The notes under the pieces: model-generated | What the model saw: the letters and a program-made list of their open reading frames with translations, nothing else | What the model was told of the DNA's origin: nothing | Databases searched by the model: none | Origin: Methanoculleus sediminis | GTDB taxonomy: Archaea > Halobacteriota > Methanomicrobia > Methanomicrobiales > Methanoculleaceae | NCBI RefSeq assembly: GCF_001017125.1 | Contig: NZ_JXOJ01000001.1 | Location: 116,422 to 180,421, forward strand | Direction of reading: 5' to 3' | DNA: 64,000 nt | Shown here: positions 41,760 to 50,977 of the stretch, piece after piece | How positions within the stretch are numbered: position 1 is the stretch's first letter | Layout of the letters: the number at the start of each line of letters is the position of its first letter | Program-made: the position numbers and the translations under genes

Positions 41760-43666
41760 AGCGCCACCCCCGCGAGAACCCACGATGCCAGGATCAGGAC
41801 GGTGCAGACCACTGCTCCCGGGAGGAAGAGTTTTGCCTCGCCGAAGTACTCGGCGAGGTAGTAGTTCCGGGTCTGTGCCTCCCGGGTCAGGCCGAGCGAT
41901 CCGGCGAAGTGCAGATCCGGCGTCGCCGGCCTCCCGCCCATGTAGGCCGGGAGGCGCTTCGCGCTTCTCCTGAAGAGGAGGAACGAGACCGGGAGGATCA
42001 GCAGGAGGGCCATCATCAGGAGCATGATGGCGACGTTCGCCTGCGCCATGAGCGCCGTAACCCCGTAGATGGCAAGGACGTACGGCTCGATCAGTATCGA
42101 GGAGATGACCGGGAAGAGGAGAACGGCCGCTATCACGAGGCCGGTGATGATATAGAGGGGGCCCCAGGACTCCTCGAAGAACCCTTTCTCCACCCGCTCC
42201 TGGTTCCTGGTGACCGCGACGAGTTTGCCCATCCATTTAGCCCAGAAAAAGACCGTGATGGCGCTCCCGTAGGCGAGGAGCGCGATGAAGATCAGGCCGA
42301 AGGGAGCCTGGACCTGGACGAACGCCTCGATCGCCGCCCACTTGGAGATCAGCATACCGAAGGGCGCAAGGAACATGCCGGCGATCCCGATGAACATCAT
42401 CACCGCCATCCTGGGCATCCGGACGATCAGGCCCTCCATATCCTCGATGTCCCGGCTCCCGATCCGGTGCTCGATCGCCCCTGTCCCGAGGAAGAGAAGC
42501 GCCTTCGCGACGGCGTGGAAGATGATCAGGAGAATGGCGGCCCAGACGAGCATGTAGGTTCCGACACCCGCACAGGCGGCTATCAGGCCGAGGTTCGCTA
42601 TCGTCGAGTAGGCGAGAACCAGTTTTGCGTTGTTCTGCGATATCGCGATAGCGGATGCGACGACGAAGGTCACGGCGCCGACGAGGCCGATGGAGAACCC
42701 GGCAAGCGTCCCGGCAAAGACCGGCGAGAACCTGACCAGGATGTAGACGCCGGCCTTGACCATGGTGCTCGAGTGGAGCAGGGCCGAGACCGGGGTCGGG
42801 GCCACCATCGCCCCGAGAAGCCAGGAGGAGAAGGGCATCAGCGCGGCTTTCGTTATCCCGGCAAACCCGATCAGGGCGGCCGGAAGCAGGATGATGGCCG
42901 CATCACTGGAGGCGAGCACCCGGGCGAGATCGATGCCGCCGCTCGTCGCCTCGGTTGCGGCGAGGATGATGAGCGCGACGACGAACGCGACCCCGCCGAG
43001 AAGGTTCATCACCAGCGCGCGGAAGGCGTTATTCGTCGCTTCTTCGGTCTCCGAGTAGCCGATCAGCAGGAACGATGTGATTGTGGTGATCTCCCAGAAG
43101 AAGAAGACCCACATGAGGTTGTTCGAGAAGACCAGGCCGAACATCGCGGCAAGGAAGACGAAGATGACGAAGAAGAACATCTTCTGCCGGTTACGCACCT
43201 CCGGGTGGTGGTGGTGATAGGTCTCCATGTACCTGACCGCGTATACGGCTATGAGGCTCCCGATGATCCCGATGATCAGGGCCATGATGATGGAGAACTG
43301 GTCGATGAAGAGGTTGTTGACCGCATGAAGGCTCCCCGAGAACGTGGCCTCGAGGTATACCACCAGCGCCGCCTGGATGACGGCCAGCGCGATTGCCGGG
43401 TAATTCCTGAACTTGGCGCCCATGTAGATGATGAAGAGCGCGAGACCCATCTCGATGGCTACCATGGCGAGGCTGACCGTCTCCGACGGCGCGGCGAAAT
43501 AGACCGCGCCCTCGAGCGCATACCGCATAAGCAGGTATATCGAAGCCCCGCCGATAGCGAGAGCCGAGAGGGCGACCACCGCGTAGCGCAGCGTCGTCCG
43601 CTTCACGAACAATAAAAGGCACGCGACGAGGATGGGGAATAATATTAGGAAGAGCAGCGTCTGCAC
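41756..43666 (-). CDS. echA: Ech hydrogenase subunit A, NuoL/MrpA-like ion-translocating membrane protein
   Basis: The 636-residue protein has about 15 membrane segments of the complex I antiporter type, including the region WVFFFWEITTITSFLLIGYS, ITKAALMPFSSWLLGAM, STMVKAGVYILVRFSP and FHAVAKALLFLGTGA with conserved Lys and His. It moves H+ or Na+ to drive or capture energy from ferredoxin-H2 exchange. The GTG at 43666 has GAGGG 7 nt upstream. It is first in the echABCDEF operon. Confidence 0.94.
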   Translation of the reverse strand: MQTLLFLILFPILVACLLLFVKRTTLRYAVVALSALAIGGASIYLLMRYALEGAVYFAAPSETVSLAMVAIEMGLALFIIYMGAKFRNYPAIALAVIQAALVVYLEATFSGSLHAVNNLFIDQFSIIMALIIGIIGSLIAVYAVRYMETYHHHHPEVRNRQKMFFFVIFVFLAAMFGLVFSNNLMWVFFFWEITTITSFLLIGYSETEEATNNAFRALVMNLLGGVAFVVALIILAATEATSGGIDLARVLASSDAAIILLPAALIGFAGITKAALMPFSSWLLGAMVAPTPVSALLHSSTMVKAGVYILVRFSPVFAGTLAGFSIGLVGAVTFVVASAIAISQNNAKLVLAYSTIANLGLIAACAGVGTYMLVWAAILLIIFHAVAKALLFLGTGAIEHRIGSRDIEDMEGLIVRMPRMAVMMFIGIAGMFLAPFGMLISKWAAIEAFVQVQAPFGLIFIALLAYGSAITVFFWAKWMGKLVAVTRNQERVEKGFFEESWGPLYIITGLVIAAVLLFPVISSILIEPYVLAIYGVTALMAQANVAIMLLMMALLLILPVSFLLFRRSAKRLPAYMGGRPATPDLHFAGSLGLTREAQTRNYYLAEYFGEAKLFLPGAVVCTVLILASWVLAGVAL

Positions 43667-43842
43667 TATTGTCCCTCGTAGGGTACCTATGCCCTACTTG
43701 CATAATTAATCATTCCAAATGAGCACCCGGGGCATCGGCCGGTGCATGCCTGCTGCCGCTATGCCGGGCACGGGGACACGACGACATCCCCGGAAACCAT
43801 GCCCGGATATCGGGGATCGCCGCTACTCCGGTTCGCACGGTA

Positions 43843-44184
43843 TCACGCCCCGAACGCCTCCTCCGTGCTGGCATCGCCCCGGTAGCGCGGGATGAAGTGG
43901 ATGTGGACGTGCATGACGTTCTGGCCCGCGGCCTCCCCGACGTTGACGCCGATGTTGTAGCCGTCGGGGTGACGGTCGCGGTCGGTGATCCTCCTGCAGT
44001 CGTCGATGAGCCGGGCGAGGGCCGTCCTCTCTTCATCGGTCGTATCGAAGTAACTCCCGACGTGCCGGAAGGGGATCACGAGCAGATGGCCGGGGTTCAC
44101 CGGGTGGATGTCGTAGCGGGCGTAGCAGAGGTCGTTAGCGGCAACAATATCCTCGGGGGCCGGGTTGCAGAACGGGCATGACAT
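43843..44184 (-). CDS. HIT-family nucleotide hydrolase
   Basis: The 113-residue protein has the histidine triad HVHIH (residues 92-96, in MHVHIHFIPRYRG), PGHLLVIPFRH, and an N-terminal CPFC that with other residues may bind zinc, as in Fhit and HinT-type proteins. It probably hydrolyses or transfers AMP from small nucleotides. The ATG at 44184 starts MSCPFCN; the longer frame is shadow. It follows the DUF362 gene by 50 bp. Confidence 0.92.
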   Translation of the reverse strand: MSCPFCNPAPEDIVAANDLCYARYDIHPVNPGHLLVIPFRHVGSYFDTTDEERTALARLIDDCRRITDRDRHPDGYNIGVNVGEAAGQNVMHVHIHFIPRYRGDASTEEAFGA

Positions 44185-44234
44185 GGCCCCTGCTCTTTCT
44201 CCGATCGGCCATGAGTGTTTTGGCGGGGGTGTCT

Positions 44235-45413
44235 TCACCCGAGCAGGCGGGCGAGGAGTTTCCCGGTGAGGCCCCGGGAGAGGGCGATGGCGCGCTCGGT
44301 GCACATCTCGTGACAGCAGTAACACCGGATGCAGCGCGACAGATCGATCGTCGCCTTACCTTCGGCGACGGTGATCGCGTGCACGGGGCATATCCGCTCG
44401 CACTTCCCACAGCCGATGCACGAAGACGCGATCACGCCGGGCCGGGGGGCGTAGGTTCGCCCGAACCGCTGGACGACGGCGAGCATCACCCGCCGCCAGA
44501 CGCCCGCCCTGCCCCCGGTATAGGTCGAGGGTTTCCGGAAGTCCGGGACCGCGAACTCCGCCGGGTCGTCGCCGATCGTCCTGACGGTCCCGGGATCGAG
44601 AAGCCCGCGCTCGGCCGCGATTCTCGTGCTTCCGATCTCGAGCGGGTCCATGCCGATGAGCCGCGCGAGGACGGTGTCCACGGCCGCGTAATCGCTCCCG
44701 GCAAGGATGACCCCGATCGTTCGCGGGCTGCCCGCCTGGGGGCCGTCCCCCTCCATCCCCATGACCGCGTCCACGATCTGGAGCCGGGGTTTCACGCATT
44801 CGTTGAGGTCGACGAGCATTCGGCCGAAGGCGTACTCGTCCTGGAACCGGAAGTGGAAGACCGGTTTCTCGAGTCCCGGGATGATCCCGAAGAGGTTCTT
44901 TGCGGCACCGGTCATCCGCGTCCACATGTGGGTCTTGGCTTTCGAGACGACCACGATCGCGTCGGCCTCTACGGCGGGGGTGATGATGGAGAACTGTTTC
45001 ATCACCTCGCCTTCCGAGAACGGTACTATCTGCGAGCCGGTGTCGTAGTTCAGGGCGGTGCCGGTCTCTTCGGCCACCGCGGCAAACCCCGACCGCGCGT
45101 ATGCCCGCCGCAGGTTCGCCTCGCTGTAGACGATCCCCGCCCCGGGGCTGTCGGCGATGACGACCCGGCATCCGTGCTCCGTAAGAAGCCGGGCGACGGC
45201 AGCGACGACCGCCGGGTGCGTGGTGACGCACCGTTCCGGTTCCTGCCCCTGCAGGAGGTTCGGCTTGAGGAGGACGCTCTCTCCCGGCGACACAAACCTC
45301 CCGATGCCACCGACGAGGTCGACCGCACGGCGGACGGCCGCATCGACCTTCCCCGGCGCGTAGTCGTCGCACCGGGCGACCGCGACCGTCGCGTCCCGGC
45401 CGGCCGGCCGCAT
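44235..45413 (-). CDS. DUF362 protein with C-terminal 2x[4Fe-4S] ferredoxin domain
   Basis: The 392-residue protein has the DUF362 domain (VLLKPNLLQGQEPE, CRVVIADSPGAG, ISKAKTHMW-like VVSKAKTHMWTRMTGAAKN) and a C-terminal ferredoxin module (CIGCGKCERICP, CIRCYCCHEMC). The family is common in anaerobes; the role is unknown but is probably redox-linked. It starts 1 bp after rnc ends. Confidence 0.9.
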   Translation of the reverse strand: MRPAGRDATVAVARCDDYAPGKVDAAVRRAVDLVGGIGRFVSPGESVLLKPNLLQGQEPERCVTTHPAVVAAVARLLTEHGCRVVIADSPGAGIVYSEANLRRAYARSGFAAVAEETGTALNYDTGSQIVPFSEGEVMKQFSIITPAVEADAIVVVSKAKTHMWTRMTGAAKNLFGIIPGLEKPVFHFRFQDEYAFGRMLVDLNECVKPRLQIVDAVMGMEGDGPQAGSPRTIGVILAGSDYAAVDTVLARLIGMDPLEIGSTRIAAERGLLDPGTVRTIGDDPAEFAVPDFRKPSTYTGGRAGVWRRVMLAVVQRFGRTYAPRPGVIASSCIGCGKCERICPVHAITVAEGKATIDLSRCIRCYCCHEMCTERAIALSRGLTGKLLARLLG

Positions 45414-45414
45414 C

Positions 45415-46191
45415 TCATCCCCTCCCGATGCGGCCGAGCGCCTCTTTTGCCGCGAGCATCGCCGCGCCCTGTTTGGTTCTTGCCTCGCCCTCTCCGAACG
45501 GAATTCCCCCGACCGTCACCCGGGCGGCCCAGACCGGGCAGTTCCCGGGGCCGGTCTGCCGGAAGGCGTACTCGAGGTCGCCGAGGTTCTCCCGTGCGAC
45601 GTACTCCTGGAGCCTTCCGCGATAGTTCCTGTGGGTGTCGCACTCCGCGATCTCTTCTTCGAAGATCGCGAGCACCACATCCCGGGCGACGTCGAGGCCG
45701 CGGTCGAGGTAGATCGCGCCGATCAGGGCTTCGAAGGCATCGGCGACGATCGAGTCGGTCGGCGGCTGCCCGCGCCGCCTGACGGCGCCGTCGATGCCGA
45801 GGCCCTGCCGCCGGACGATCTCGGCGAGTTTCGTGTTCCTGGTCACCTGGAGCCTCCGGTTCATCTCGCCCGGCGGGAGATCGTACTCGCCGTAGAGGTG
45901 GTCGGCTATGACGAAGTCGAGGACGTAGTTCCCCAGAAACTCGAGTCGTTCGTTGTCCTCGAACGTCGCTGCCGGGTACTCCCCGCGGTTCGCGTACGAC
46001 CGGTGGGTCAGCGCCCGGTCGTAGAGGGAAAGGGCGGCGTCCGCGACGTCGGTGATCCCGAACGGGGGGCGGGCGAGGAGCGCACGCACTTCCGCCTCCC
46101 GGTCGAGGGCGCCGGGCTCCGGGCGCCGGGGGAGCCTTCTCCTGCAAAGGCTGCCGATACGAAATCTGGTCCAGATGGTGGAGAGTTTCAT
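45415..46191 (-). CDS. rnc: Ribonuclease III-like protein with altered catalytic site
   Basis: The 258-residue protein has the RNase III nuclease domain (ALTHRSYANRG, the signature NERLEFLGNYVLDFV at 80-94, DSIVADAFEALIGAIYLD at 146-163) and a C-terminal double-stranded RNA-binding domain. In the signature, the metal-binding Asp of bacterial RNase III (D45 in E. coli) is Asn88, and the position equal to E65 appears to be Pro. Glu81, Glu84, Asp151 and Glu154 remain. RNase III is uncommon in archaea. Activity is therefore doubtful; it may bind and protect dsRNA, or cut with changed metal use. Confidence 0.85.
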   Translation of the reverse strand: MKLSTIWTRFRIGSLCRRRLPRRPEPGALDREAEVRALLARPPFGITDVADAALSLYDRALTHRSYANRGEYPAATFEDNERLEFLGNYVLDFVIADHLYGEYDLPPGEMNRRLQVTRNTKLAEIVRRQGLGIDGAVRRRGQPPTDSIVADAFEALIGAIYLDRGLDVARDVVLAIFEEEIAECDTHRNYRGRLQEYVARENLGDLEYAFRQTGPGNCPVWAARVTVGGIPFGEGEARTKQGAAMLAAKEALGRIGRG

Positions 46192-46232
46192 GTCCGTCGG
46201 GTGCAGGACGTCCTGCTGCTCTTCTCTATAGA

Positions 46233-47123
46233 ATGGCTTATGTCCTGCCGGATAAACCTTTGCCGGAGACGGAACATCCGGGAAACCTTTTCGTTGCCGC
46301 CGGAGAGATCTTATTCGTGGTGCAGCCGGCAGCGGACGAGGCGGGCAGGCGTGTCTATCTGGACATCGAGTTCGGGTACGTCTACGGCACCTGTCGGGAG
46401 GTCATGATGCCGATCGAGATCGGTGCGGTCGTTCACCGGTCAGGGGAAGATAGCGTCCGCTACGTCGGCGAGCAGTTCCGCTATGATATCGACGTCGAGA
46501 TATGGAAGAAAGTGACCGACGAGTGCGGCAAGACCGTCGGTGTCGCGACGACCGTGGCAAACATGGGGCGCGGCGAGTACGGGATGCCCTACGATCACTC
46601 CTACCGGATCCCGGGCGACGGGGTGCCCGCGGCAAAGACGACGGCAAAAAAAGCGTTTGCCGATCTTCGGCTCTTCATGGATTCGATCGTCTCGTCTGGG
46701 GATGCCCCGGCGATAGTCGTTTTTGCTGCGGATATGGAGAAGCGAGCCTTCCGGGCCGCAGATTTCTCGCTCGACGGGTGCGTGCTGGTCGACCTCCAGC
46801 GGGAGATCCGGCGACGCTTCCAGATGAAACAGGTCCTCTCCCTCGACCGCCTCGCCCGGCTCATCGATTTTTCCGCCGACGACTCCACCGTCGCCTCGAC
46901 GCACTTCCGGTATCCCGTCCCGCGGGAGTACCGCCACCTCCTCGCCGCCCACCGGGGGATGGGCGACGCCGTCCGGACGTTCCTGCTCGCACGGGAGTTC
47001 CAGGAGAATCTCCCGCATCTCGAAGAGCGCATCCGCACCCTCACGGAGACCTGCGAGAGCGAGGAGGGGGGCTGCCGGAACGGTTCGGCCGGAAACGCGA
47101 CCGACGGTACGGCGGGAACCTGA
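46233..47123 (+). CDS. Putative DEDDh-type 3'-5' exonuclease (DnaQ/RNase T-like fold)
   Basis: The 296-residue protein is not a named family I know, but its motifs fit a divergent DEDDh exonuclease: ExoI VYLDIEFGYVYG with PIEIGAVV (D44, E46), ExoII-like IVVFAADMEKRAF (D167), and ExoIII HRGMGDAVRTF (H240-x4-D245). It would remove nucleotides from 3' ends of RNA or DNA. It is divergent from the RNase III gene, with 41 bp between them, which suggests linked roles in RNA processing. The tail (from about 270) is Gly/Glu-rich and probably unstructured. Confidence 0.65.
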   Translation: MAYVLPDKPLPETEHPGNLFVAAGEILFVVQPAADEAGRRVYLDIEFGYVYGTCREVMMPIEIGAVVHRSGEDSVRYVGEQFRYDIDVEIWKKVTDECGKTVGVATTVANMGRGEYGMPYDHSYRIPGDGVPAAKTTAKKAFADLRLFMDSIVSSGDAPAIVVFAADMEKRAFRAADFSLDGCVLVDLQREIRRRFQMKQVLSLDRLARLIDFSADDSTVASTHFRYPVPREYRHLLAAHRGMGDAVRTFLLAREFQENLPHLEERIRTLTETCESEEGGCRNGSAGNATDGTAGT

Positions 47124-47137
47124 GCGCGGGAGTCCCG

Positions 47138-48388
47138 TTACTGGCAGTCCTTCACCGGAAGTGCCGTTCTCCGCACCGAACACTCCGGCGCGGGTTCGAA
47201 GGCTTCGTCCGCCTCCCGGTACGGCCCGGTCAGCAGGGCTTCGATCACCGTGCCTTCGCAGATGCTGCTGGTGCCTGCGGGGACGTGCAGGTAAGCGTTT
47301 GCACGCACCAATGCCATCTGCGTGCCGCCTCCCCGGCGCAGGGGAGTCGCGGTGTAGCGATCGCCTGCCCGCGAGACGGTGAGGAGAACGAACTCGTCGT
47401 AGCCGGGATCTGCCGTGATCGTCCTGTCGAGCCGGGCGCGGAGGCGCTCCGCCGGCCGGGGGTGAAATCCCCACGCCGCGAGCAGGGGGAGGGCGAGCTC
47501 CCGTACGGCTGTCAGGGCGGCGATCGGGTATCCCGGGAGCCCGATGATCGGTTTGCCGTCGACACGGCCGATAATGGCCGGTTCACCCGGTTTAATCGCG
47601 ATGCCGTGGACGAGCACCTCGCCGAGGTCGCCGATGATGGCGGCAGTAAAATCCCGGGTGCCTGCCGACGACCCGGCGGAGATCAGGAGGAGATCGTTTT
47701 CCCGGATGCCGTCAGTGATGGCCTGCCGGAGCAGTACGGGATCGTCGTGGACGATTGCGTGGCGGGTGCAGGTGGCGCCGGCCTCTCCGAGCAGTGCCGC
47801 GCTAGCGGCGGTGTTGCTCTCGACGGCCCCTCCCGGCCCCGGGCACTCGCCTGCCGGTACCAGTTCGCTCCCCGTCGGGATGAGGCCGACCTTCACCTCC
47901 CGCACGTCCACCATGGCGATCCCGCAGGAGAGGAGCGCCCCGATATCGCAGGGGCGTATCCGGTGTTCGGCCGGGAGGATCAGCTCACCCCGCCGGATCT
48001 CCGAGCCGGCCGGATGGATATGCTCTCCGGGGAGCACCGGGTTGTCGGTATACCAGTTCCCGTCCTTTTCGACGACGTCCTCGATCATGACGACCGCATC
48101 GTAGCCGGTGGGGATTGCGTTCCCGGTGTTCACCCGGTGCGGGTTTTTGAGCGGGACGGGGCTTCCGCCGCCCGTCCCGGGTGTCGCGCCGCTCTCGACG
48201 GCGAAACCGTCTCTGGCGGCGATATCTGTTTCCGGAACGGTCAGCAGCGAGCAGACGGGTTTCGCCGTCACCCGTCCGGCCGCCCCGGCAACCGGGAGGG
48301 TGACAGTCCCGTCGGGGCACGGAAAGGCCGAACGCAGCAGCTCCCTGACCTGTGCAAGCGGTTTTGACGCGAGGCGCCGTCTCACCAT
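47138..48388 (-). CDS. moeA: Molybdopterin molybdenumtransferase, MoeA family
   Basis: The 416-residue protein has the MoeA fold: a TDIAARDGFAVESGATPG segment, VNTGNAIPTGYDAVVMIEDV, VGLIPTGSELVPAG, SAGSSAGTRDFTAAII and KPIIGLPGYPIAALTAVREL. MoeA inserts molybdate or tungstate into the pyranopterin cofactor. It lies 59 bp downstream of fwdC on the same strand, so it probably loads the cofactor of the Fwd enzyme. No MoaB/MogA partner is nearby. Confidence 0.92.
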   Translation of the reverse strand: MVRRRLASKPLAQVRELLRSAFPCPDGTVTLPVAGAAGRVTAKPVCSLLTVPETDIAARDGFAVESGATPGTGGGSPVPLKNPHRVNTGNAIPTGYDAVVMIEDVVEKDGNWYTDNPVLPGEHIHPAGSEIRRGELILPAEHRIRPCDIGALLSCGIAMVDVREVKVGLIPTGSELVPAGECPGPGGAVESNTAASAALLGEAGATCTRHAIVHDDPVLLRQAITDGIRENDLLLISAGSSAGTRDFTAAIIGDLGEVLVHGIAIKPGEPAIIGRVDGKPIIGLPGYPIAALTAVRELALPLLAAWGFHPRPAERLRARLDRTITADPGYDEFVLLTVSRAGDRYTATPLRRGGGTQMALVRANAYLHVPAGTSSICEGTVIEALLTGPYREADEAFEPAPECSVRRTALPVKDCQ

Positions 48389-48447
48389 AACGTTACGCCC
48401 ATATCATCGTCTCTTCCCGGCGGCGCCGGCAGTTCCTGTAAAAAAAG

Positions 48448-49248
48448 TTAGATTCGGGTGTAGAGGTTCGCATACACCGTCTTGCCCTTGGAGACCGGAT
48501 GGCGTTCGCCGAGGTCCCCGATGTAGTGGGCGAATCGGGCGGTCTCGCCGTCGACCTCCTGCTCGACCTCGCCGACCATCTGGAATCCCGGGAGCGGGTT
48601 CTCGATCGTTCCGTAGACGTAGATGTCGCCTTTCACCATCTGTCCGCCGACACGGCCTTTAGCGTTGCCCTTGATGATGACGGTGCCACCTTCGCCGTGG
48701 GTGGAGACATGGATGTCCGCGTCGCCGCCGATGACGATCGTCCCGCCGTTGATGAACGTGGCGGTATCGTTCGCGACGCTTCCGGCGACCCGGATCAGCC
48801 CGCCCTGCATGCCGCGCCACTCGCCGCGGGGGGATGAGCCCAGGTGGCTCTTGGCGTTTCCGTCGACGACGAGTTCGCCGCCTTCCATCCCGATGCCGCA
48901 GAACGAGTCGACGTCCCCTTTGACGTGGATCTTCCCGCCCTTCATCCAGCCGCCGATGTACATATCGGCGTTGCCTTCGATGACGATCTCGCCGGCGGTC
49001 ATCTGCTGCCCGATCCTTTTTACGCGGGTGCAGTCTCCCCGGAGAACGATCTTCGTCTCTTCAGCCGTCGCTGCACCGTCGCCTTCAACGGTGAAGTACT
49101 TCCCGAGCGGGCTCTTCTGTTTGCCTTCCCAGACATCGAGGGCAGCTATCTCGGCGGCTTTCTTGCCTGCGAAGTTGTCCGGAGTGATGTTCTGCCCCTC
49201 AAGCATGAGCTCGGGGGAGTTGGTCAGGGTGAGGGTTACTGTCTTCAT
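48448..49248 (-). CDS. fwdC: Formylmethanofuran dehydrogenase subunit C
   Basis: The 266-residue protein is a GXGXG beta-helix, the FwdC family: KIHVKGDVDSFCGIGMEGG, VVDGNAKSHLGSSPRGEW, TIVIGGDADIHVSTHGEGG. It holds the complex together and shares its fold with glutamate synthase domain 3. ATG 49248 has GGTGATGAG upstream. The operon order is fwdD-B-A-C. Confidence 0.95.
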   Translation of the reverse strand: MKTVTLTLTNSPELMLEGQNITPDNFAGKKAAEIAALDVWEGKQKSPLGKYFTVEGDGAATAEETKIVLRGDCTRVKRIGQQMTAGEIVIEGNADMYIGGWMKGGKIHVKGDVDSFCGIGMEGGELVVDGNAKSHLGSSPRGEWRGMQGGLIRVAGSVANDTATFINGGTIVIGGDADIHVSTHGEGGTVIIKGNAKGRVGGQMVKGDIYVYGTIENPLPGFQMVGEVEQEVDGETARFAHYIGDLGERHPVSKGKTVYANLYTRI

Positions 49249-49261
49249 GCTTCTCATCACC

Positions 49262-50974
49262 TCATTGTGTCGTATCGACCTCGATCACCCGCGGGTTGTG
49301 GAGGTGCTCGTCGAAGAGCGAGTAGTTGTCGAGTTTCACGCTGTAGTGCCGGAGGAAGTGCTCGTAGATATCTCTCTGCACCTGCGCGTTCTCCGGGACC
49401 TTGACGTCGACCCAGACCGTCCGCTTCGCGGGCTCCGCGATGACTTCGCCGTCCCGGACGGTCACGATGCCGTCCTTGACGAGCCAGGCGCACCGCGAGA
49501 AAGCCTTCTCGATATCCGTCGGGTCGGAGGGCATATTCTCGGGGTTGAGGGCGTAGACGGCGATATCGGCATCCATGCCGGGGGCAAGCCCGCCATAGGT
49601 GTTGCTGATGCCGAGCGCCTTTGCCGGCCCTGCACGGGTCATCTGCGCGATCTCGTAAAGATCGAGTTCGCGGTCGATGCTGTCGATGGAGGTGGCGTCG
49701 ATCGTCTTGTCAAGCCACTTGAACGTCTTCATCGTCTCGTCACGCGCAGCCCTGCTCATCAGCCAGGTGATGACCTGCGGGTAGCGGGTGAACGGCCCCG
49801 CGTTCGGGTGATCGGTCGTGATGAACGTCCGCATCATGTCCTTCGAGAAGAGGGCCAGCTCCAGGCCGACGGCCCACTGGATGGTGCAGACCTTGACCTT
49901 CGGGCTGTAGATGTAGGGCACGACGCCCGCAGCGGTCTCGAGTTCCACGTCCACGTTCGCCCACTTCAGGTGGTTGAGGGAGCAGAGGTGGTGCTCGAAC
50001 GGCCCGTCGGCGGTCATCGTGGTGGTCTCGTCGAGGGTCACCTGGCCCATATCGAAGGTGAGGTTGTCGTGGGCGTTGACGTAGTCCATCACGTCTTTTG
50101 CCCGGGACTCGAAGTTGCCCCAGGAGTCGCCGCCGTAGGAGTGGAACTGGAGGTGCGTGAGGTGCAGCACCTGCTCACGGCCGAAGTCGTTCTTCGGGGC
50201 GTAGCCCTCGGCGAGTTTGAGCGACTCGATCGTGTCGACGTAGTTGCCGGGGTTCCCGAGGTTGTTGCAGTGCAGGTGCACCGAGTGGGGCAGGCCGAGG
50301 AACTCGTTCGTCTCGATGAGGCCTTTCACGATCTCCGCCGGCGTGATGTCGAAGTAGGGGACCGGGTCGTGGATGTTCACGCAGTTCAGTCCCCATCCCC
50401 AGGCTTCGGAGCCGCCGGGGTTGACGACCTTGATGCCGAACCCGCGGGTTGCCCGCAGAAGCCAGGCGGTATATGCTGCGTTGTTCTCGATCTCGTTGTT
50501 CTTGAGGTATTCAAGGGTGAACCAGTTGTTCCCGAAGACCGGCATCGCGGCGTTGTCGATGATCGGGGTATCGCGGATCTCTTCGTGGACGTGCGGGGAA
50601 TGGAGCGGGGGCATCGCCGCCTCGTTGACGAAGACGTAGCCCATCCGCGCATAGTCGTAGCCGGTCTTGAACGTGGAGGGGACGGAGGAGCCCATCTCCA
50701 TGCGGCTGCACGTAGGGGATTTGTAGGGGCTCTTGAAGAGTTTGTCCTCCGGCCGGAAGAGCCGGCCGACGTTCACCTTCGGCCCGACCACGTGGGAGTG
50801 GATATCGACGCCGCCCGCCATCACGGTCATGCCGGCCGCGTCGATCGTCTTCGCGTTCTTGAGAGTGCCCGGTTCGACGATTTTGCCGTCCTTGACTCCG
50901 ATATCCATGCGGTCGCCCTTGATCCCCTGCAGGGGGTCGAAGACGAATCCGTTCCTGATCAGTAGTTCGCTCAT
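49262..50974 (-). CDS. fwdA: Formylmethanofuran dehydrogenase subunit A (binuclear metal hydrolase)
   Basis: The 570-residue protein is an amidohydrolase-fold subunit: GGVDIHSHVVGPKVNVGRLF carries the first metal-binding HxH, and the central region has SVHLHCNNLGNPG and VLHLTHLQFHSYGG. It joins formate made by FwdB to methanofuran, giving formylmethanofuran. GGAGGAGTGAAGC precedes the ATG. It sits between fwdB and fwdC. Confidence 0.97.
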   Translation of the reverse strand: MSELLIRNGFVFDPLQGIKGDRMDIGVKDGKIVEPGTLKNAKTIDAAGMTVMAGGVDIHSHVVGPKVNVGRLFRPEDKLFKSPYKSPTCSRMEMGSSVPSTFKTGYDYARMGYVFVNEAAMPPLHSPHVHEEIRDTPIIDNAAMPVFGNNWFTLEYLKNNEIENNAAYTAWLLRATRGFGIKVVNPGGSEAWGWGLNCVNIHDPVPYFDITPAEIVKGLIETNEFLGLPHSVHLHCNNLGNPGNYVDTIESLKLAEGYAPKNDFGREQVLHLTHLQFHSYGGDSWGNFESRAKDVMDYVNAHDNLTFDMGQVTLDETTTMTADGPFEHHLCSLNHLKWANVDVELETAAGVVPYIYSPKVKVCTIQWAVGLELALFSKDMMRTFITTDHPNAGPFTRYPQVITWLMSRAARDETMKTFKWLDKTIDATSIDSIDRELDLYEIAQMTRAGPAKALGISNTYGGLAPGMDADIAVYALNPENMPSDPTDIEKAFSRCAWLVKDGIVTVRDGEVIAEPAKRTVWVDVKVPENAQVQRDIYEHFLRHYSVKLDNYSLFDEHLHNPRVIEVDTTQ

Positions 50975-50977
50975 GCT

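Noticed and set aside
3991-49248. fwdC and the glutamate synthase GXGXG gene as a recent duplication
   Set aside because: They share a fold and turn pattern only; the sequences differ along their length and each sits in its own conserved operon.
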